From assembly GCA_037446395.1 (NCBI GenBank), contig JBBIIP010000048.1, forward strand, positions 1 through 9,884: 9,884 nucleotides of DNA. Reading direction: 5' to 3'. The translations under genes were made by a program, and so were the position numbers. The notes below the pieces were generated by a model. That model did not search any database, had not been told where the DNA came from, and saw only the letters and a list, made by a program, of their open reading frames with translations. The first letter of the stretch is position 1; every line of letters begins with the position of its first letter. The stretch is from JAAYJT01 sp037446395. GTDB lineage: Bacteria > Bacteroidota > Bacteroidia > Bacteroidales > JAAYJT01. Shown one piece after another: positions 7,260 to 9,884 of this stretch.

Positions 7260-8726
7260 TTAGCGGGGATCCAAAAAATAATCTCTTGAACGGCTTCCCC
7301 AATGAGGTTCCACAGTTTCAGCATCTACATCCCATCCTCTCAATACAGTGCTATGCAACTCAAGCTGCCAGCGTTGGTTCAGGATTTCGCCAACCATATC
7401 GCTATGAATCAGGTCGAAATCATTTGTAACAAGGTCGCGGGTGGCAAACACAAAACGTTTATTTCGTTGCCCGTTGATGACGTAATAGTGCCAAATTTCA
7501 TAAGGGATGGTGCTCGGTTCGTTGTAGCTTGGGGTTATTGAATTTGGCGGGCCATATTGCAGATAAACCCTTCCGCGATCGGTTTCGTAGCCCCGTTTCA
7601 CCCTTGTTTTAAAAGCTGCATCAGCTTTGCAAAGTTCTAAATAGTATTTGCTCCACTCGGCTTGGGGGCTCACCGGATTGCGCTCTTCCCAGAAATGCAA
7701 AAAATATTGCTGCAAAATGACCTGGTTTTTGTTCAGCGTCAGGTTATTTGCCAGTTCGCGTTGCGAATGTGATGAAATCGGGCCAAGGGCCTTCACAAAA
7801 TAAACGAGGCTGTCGAGATTCGCGATCTGCTCAACAAATGTGTTTGCAATGTTTTTATCTCTAAAGTCAGTTTCGCTCAGCTGCAGTTTCGGATTGCTGC
7901 GCTGGAAAAATGTTTTTCTGTTACATAGCAAGGCATTATTTTTATCCTTTATCTCGACAACCAGGTTATAGTTGCCTGAGGGCAGTTGAGAAATGTCAAA
8001 CTCTGTGAAAACAACATTCACCGTTTTAGCCGTCTCTCGTTTGAAGCGGTTGAAAACTGCGAGCGCTTTGTTGGTCTCAAACACTTCTATAAAACTCTGA
8101 ACAAGAAATGGTTCGCCTTGCCCTAATACTTTCTCTGCATTATAAATTTCCTGATAGAATGTTAACTTATTGACTAATGATGGATAGAAGTTATCAACAT
8201 AGGGGGTTATGTTTACACCGCTTTTTGTTTGTGGCCCAACTTGTGTTGTACGTTCAAACTTTTCGACCAGTTGCGTTGACGAAAGTTGAATCAGGTTTGG
8301 ATCAAACTGAACAATAATCCTTTCGGTGTGGCTTATTGATTCATCATGTTGGGTTGGGTTTGAGATGGTTATCTCAAGGTCAATTGTGTCGGATTTCACC
8401 GTAAAACGCTGCTGATCAATGAAAGCAAAAAAATTGGCAGCAGGATCTGAGATCGAAGGGCTTGTAAGGTCATACTTCCTGAAATCAAAAATATTATCAC
8501 GATGCTTGAAGATCATTAGAATGTTCACCGTAGCAGTGTATTGTGCAGCATCGGTGGCAGTAAACGCCAGGCTCGAAGCATCAAATTGAAGGTAGGTTTC
8601 TATGTATGGGCCGTCGGTGACAGAGTAAAACTGGTTGTAGCTAAAGTAAACTCTTGGCTTTCCGGCCAACGAATGGTTGGGTACAATATAAACCAGGAAA
8701 AAAATCAAAAAGATTATTTTTTTCAT
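7260..8726 (-). CDS. secreted GWxTD-domain protein of unknown function
   Basis: A 488-residue exported protein. Residues 1-21 form a signal peptide: Lys-Lys, a hydrophobic core of Ile/Phe/Leu, then SLA with probable cleavage before Gly22. There is no lipobox cysteine, so it is periplasmic or surface-exposed rather than a lipoprotein. Residues about 24-275 look beta-rich. The C-terminal part (about 305-440) is the GWxTD domain found mainly in Bacteroidota, with FWEERNP (345-351), the hallmark segment GYETDRGRVYLQYGPPN (379-395), YEIWHYY (409-415) and FVFATRDL (425-432). The hallmark tryptophan is a tyrosine here (GYETD). The family has no established biochemical role that I can state. The gene has its own -7 element and a leader of about 95 bases; the next gene downstream starts 127 bases after its stop. 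Confidence 0.82.
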   Translation of the reverse strand: MKKIIFLIFFLVYIVPNHSLAGKPRVYFSYNQFYSVTDGPYIETYLQFDASSLAFTATDAAQYTATVNILMIFKHRDNIFDFRKYDLTSPSISDPAANFFAFIDQQRFTVKSDTIDLEITISNPTQHDESISHTERIIVQFDPNLIQLSSTQLVEKFERTTQVGPQTKSGVNITPYVDNFYPSLVNKLTFYQEIYNAEKVLGQGEPFLVQSFIEVFETNKALAVFNRFKRETAKTVNVVFTEFDISQLPSGNYNLVVEIKDKNNALLCNRKTFFQRSNPKLQLSETDFRDKNIANTFVEQIANLDSLVYFVKALGPISSHSQRELANNLTLNKNQVILQQYFLHFWEERNPVSPQAEWSKYYLELCKADAAFKTRVKRGYETDRGRVYLQYGPPNSITPSYNEPSTIPYEIWHYYVINGQRNKRFVFATRDLVTNDFDLIHSDMVGEILNQRWQLELHSTVLRGWDVDAETVEPHWGSRSRDYFLDPR

Positions 8727-8790
8727 GTCAGGGTTGTTTTAATACCAGATACGTTTGCAATTTGAAAAGCAATTCTCTTTTTACGCCATC

Positions 8791-8804
8791 GCCAACTGTT
8801 TGGC
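8791..8804 (-). other. small hairpin in the leader of the GWxTD gene
   Basis: GCCAA and TTGGC form a 5-base-pair stem with a 4-base loop, between the predicted transcription start (about 8820) and the ATG at 8726. It is too small to name as a riboswitch. It could be a minor leader structure or chance. Confidence 0.2.
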
Positions 8805-8826
8805 AAACCCACCTGGTTGTTCTGTG

Positions 8827-8834
8827 CAAAGTTA
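8827..8834 (-). promoter_or_regulatory. -7 promoter element for the GWxTD gene
   Basis: On the minus strand this reads TAACTTTG, an exact TAnnTTTG match, about 100 bases upstream of the GWxTD start codon. A -33 TTTG is not evident at the expected spacing. It is divergent from the tRNA promoter, about 73 bases away. Confidence 0.45.
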
Positions 8835-8906
8835 ATCAATAAACCACCAATTGAAGCATGGTTATTAATACAGCTGATGGCTGATTACGCAAATTCAGCA
8901 GGCTGC

Positions 8907-8935
8907 TTTGCGAAAATGAAATTTTAGTATTTTTG
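8907..8935 (+). promoter_or_regulatory. promoter of tRNA-Ser
   Basis: TTTG at 8907-8910 and TATTTTTG at 8928-8935 fit the Bacteroidota -33/-7 elements, with a spacer of 17 bases (slightly short of the usual 19-21). The -7 box ends only 4 bases before the first base of the mature tRNA at 8940, so the primary transcript would have almost no 5' leader. Confidence 0.6.
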
Positions 8936-8939
8936 CAGC

Positions 8940-9024
8940 GGAGAGATGGCAGAGTGGTCTATTGCGGCGGTCTTGAAAACCGTTGAGGGTAACACCTCCG
9001 GGGGTTCGAATCCCTCTCTCTCCG
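8940..9024 (+). tRNA. tRNA-Ser (anticodon UGA)
   Basis: An 85-base type II tRNA. The acceptor stem pairs GGAGAGA (8940-8946) with TCTCTCC (9017-9023), with discriminator G at 9024. The anticodon loop CTTGAAA spans 8972-8978 and the anticodon TGA is at 8974-8976, reading UCA and related serine codons. A long variable arm (GAGG/CCTC) is present as expected for serine, and the T loop reads TTCGAAT. The bases after the discriminator are CAG, so CCA is not encoded and must be added by tRNA nucleotidyltransferase. All stems pair well; there is no sign of decay. Confidence 0.97.
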
Positions 9025-9047
9025 CAGGTGCGGAAAGCATTAAAAGG

Positions 9048-9086
9048 AAAACCACTGAAAACGAACCGTTTAAGGTGGTTTTTTTT
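9048..9086 (+). terminator. intrinsic terminator after tRNA-Ser
   Basis: AAAACCAC (9048-9055) pairs with GTGGTTTT (9075-9082), and a second stem AAACG/CGTTT (9059-9063 with 9067-9071) sits inside it with a 3-base loop. A run of eight T ends at 9086. It begins 24 bases after the tRNA and is well placed to end its transcript. The A-rich 5' arm makes it partly bidirectional. Confidence 0.8.
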
Positions 9087-9287
9087 GTTTTCTGACAGGC
9101 ACTAAACAGCATCCAAATGCTCCAAAGTAGGTGGACTATGAAACGAACAATATATAAAGTTTTATTTTGTGTAAAAACGAACCAAGGAGCTGCTCGAACT
9201 GGTTTTTGGGAATGATGATTGCTTCCATGTGCTTTTGGTTCAAAAAGTTCATGGGGCAAAAGAATGTAAGAAAAAACAGTCACACTG

Positions 9288-9320
9288 TCAAAAAGCGATC
9301 AACTTTGACTGCTTTTTTGA
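9288..9320. repeat. 33-base imperfect inverted repeat, terminator-like on both strands
   Basis: TCAAAAAGC (9288-9296) faces GCTTTTTTGA (9311-9320), nearly perfect apart from one extra T. The inner 14 bases continue the symmetry (TCAA and TTGA). The T-run in the 3' arm, and the same on the opposite strand, resemble a bidirectional intrinsic terminator, but no gene ends nearby. The tRNA already has a terminator 200 bases earlier. Confidence 0.45.
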
Positions 9321-9673
9321 TAAGGTGCTGATACAGAATACTATAACGAGATTGGGGGTTGGATTGCAGCGAAATAGGTAGGAAACATGGTGCAGATTTG
9401 TTGACTGAAGAAATGTAAGCTGCTGATGATGAGCGAACAAACTGTCAAAACCGCGGGTTTGCGGGTGTTTGTTTAATCATTGAGATTCATAGGGCGGCAC
9501 AGTTTCCGGCAAAGGGTTGTACAAAACAAAGGTGAGGGAGTGGGTGTGCTCGCAGCCAGATGGTTGCAGGCCCCTTAATGAAAGTAAGCAGGTTTTGATG
9601 TTATTAAAATGGTTATGCCTACTCGAACTAACCAGGCAGGCGCGGGGAGGATACGACTACCAAAAGGTTATCA

Positions 9674-9704
9674 TTTGCTATAATAATGGAAATTTATAAT
9701 TTTG
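9674..9704 (+). promoter_or_regulatory. near-consensus Bacteroidota promoter with no known gene behind it
   Basis: TTTG at 9674-9677 and TAATTTTG at 9697-9704 match both elements exactly, with a 19-base spacer. Transcription would start near 9708 and run rightward into the AT-rich end of the window. The only plausible start there, ATG at 9817, opens a 19-residue frame that stops at 9874-9876. A small RNA, or a gene beyond the window with a long leader, is equally possible. Confidence 0.5.
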
Positions 9705-9884
9705 AATGCTACTACTTGAGGAAAGCTTTCATAACCAGAGTCTTTAAAAAATAAAATCGCCCTTTGATGACCTGTAATTTCAAAAGATGTATAATATTTA
9801 AATAAATAAAACTGACATGAGTAAGGCCTATACATCTGAAATTGGGCGTATAAGGATGAAAATGTCAGACCTATAAACAAGTTG

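Larger units (their letters stand above)
9087..9884. other. gene-free region downstream of tRNA-Ser
   Basis: About 800 bases in which I find no recognisable protein or RNA gene. The open frames that exist are short, have no family motifs and partly run antisense to the tRNA. Base composition is mixed up to about 9665 and then becomes markedly AT-rich. It contains a long inverted repeat (9288-9320), a small GC-rich hairpin (9552-9567: GCAGCC/GGTTGC with a 4-base loop), a short tandem GCGGGT near 9453-9467, and a good promoter match at 9674-9704. I see no tRNA 3'-end duplicate, integrase remnant or IS end. Confidence 0.5.

Noticed and set aside
8924..9283. Minus-strand open frame of 119 residues containing REGFEPP and STVFKTAAIDHSA
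   Set aside because: It runs antisense through the whole tRNA-Ser gene. The REGFEPP-type peptide is the known translation artefact of reversed serine tRNA genes, so this is not a protein gene.
9517..9699. Plus-strand open frame of 60 residues
   Set aside because: No family resemblance, no promoter or Shine-Dalgarno in front, and its end overlaps the promoter-like boxes at 9674-9704.
9671..9880. Minus-strand open frame of 69 residues at the right end
   Set aside because: AT-rich, no recognisable motif, rich in Phe/Tyr as expected from random AT-rich sequence, no promoter element seen within the window.
8940..9884. Integration (att) site of a mobile element at the tRNA-Ser 3' end
   Set aside because: tRNA genes are frequent integration targets, but no second copy of the tRNA 3' end, integrase or mobility gene is visible in the remaining sequence.
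1..9884. CRISPR arrays, defence genes, toxin-antitoxin pairs, retrons or transposases
   Set aside because: No regularly spaced repeats, no reverse-transcriptase, nuclease or transposase motifs in any frame large enough to judge; the coding genes are ordinary metabolic and envelope genes.

Overview
The window looks like a chromosomal segment of a Bacteroidota (Bacteroidetes) bacterium. Three things support this. Intergenic regions carry the phylum's TAnnTTTG -7 promoter element. Most genes start without a Shine-Dalgarno sequence. The gene content (archaeal/bacterial-type glycogen debranching enzyme + GT4-like glycosyltransferase + GH57 protein, and a GWxTD-domain protein) is typical of that phylum. 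The tRNA has no encoded CCA end. No species can be named from the sequence alone.

Layout. Positions 1-125 are a leader with a plausible promoter. Positions 126-5207 hold four plus-strand genes that read as one transcription unit: a glycogen debranching enzyme, a glycogen-synthase-like glycosyltransferase (ATGA overlap), a GH57 glycoside hydrolase and aroQ (type II 3-dehydroquinate dehydratase). On the minus strand, converging on aroQ with only 6 bases between stop codons, lie a GT2 glycosyltransferase (5214-6236) and, upstream of it, an LpxL/HtrB-type acyltransferase (6254-7132). These two are probably co-transcribed from a promoter near 7180. Next on the minus strand is a secreted GWxTD-domain protein (7260-8726) with its own promoter near 8830. 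A tRNA-Ser(UGA) at 8940-9024 is transcribed rightward from a promoter almost touching the mature tRNA, and is followed by a strong hairpin terminator. From 9087 to the end there is about 800 bases with no convincing gene. It holds one long inverted repeat and one near-consensus promoter facing right.

How the genes fit together. The first three make a compact intracellular alpha-glucan module: the GT4-like enzyme could extend glucan chains, the debranching enzyme removes 1,6-linked branches, and the GH57 protein cleaves or rearranges alpha-glucan. AroQ belongs to the shikimate pathway and seems to be a passenger. The acyltransferase/GT2 pair points to cell-envelope lipid and glycan work. I found no defence system, CRISPR array, transposase or phage gene. 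The more interesting leftovers are the tRNA promoter geometry, the orphan promoter and inverted repeat in the gene-free right end, a TTG start for the GT2 gene, and an unusually strong Shine-Dalgarno at one operon junction.
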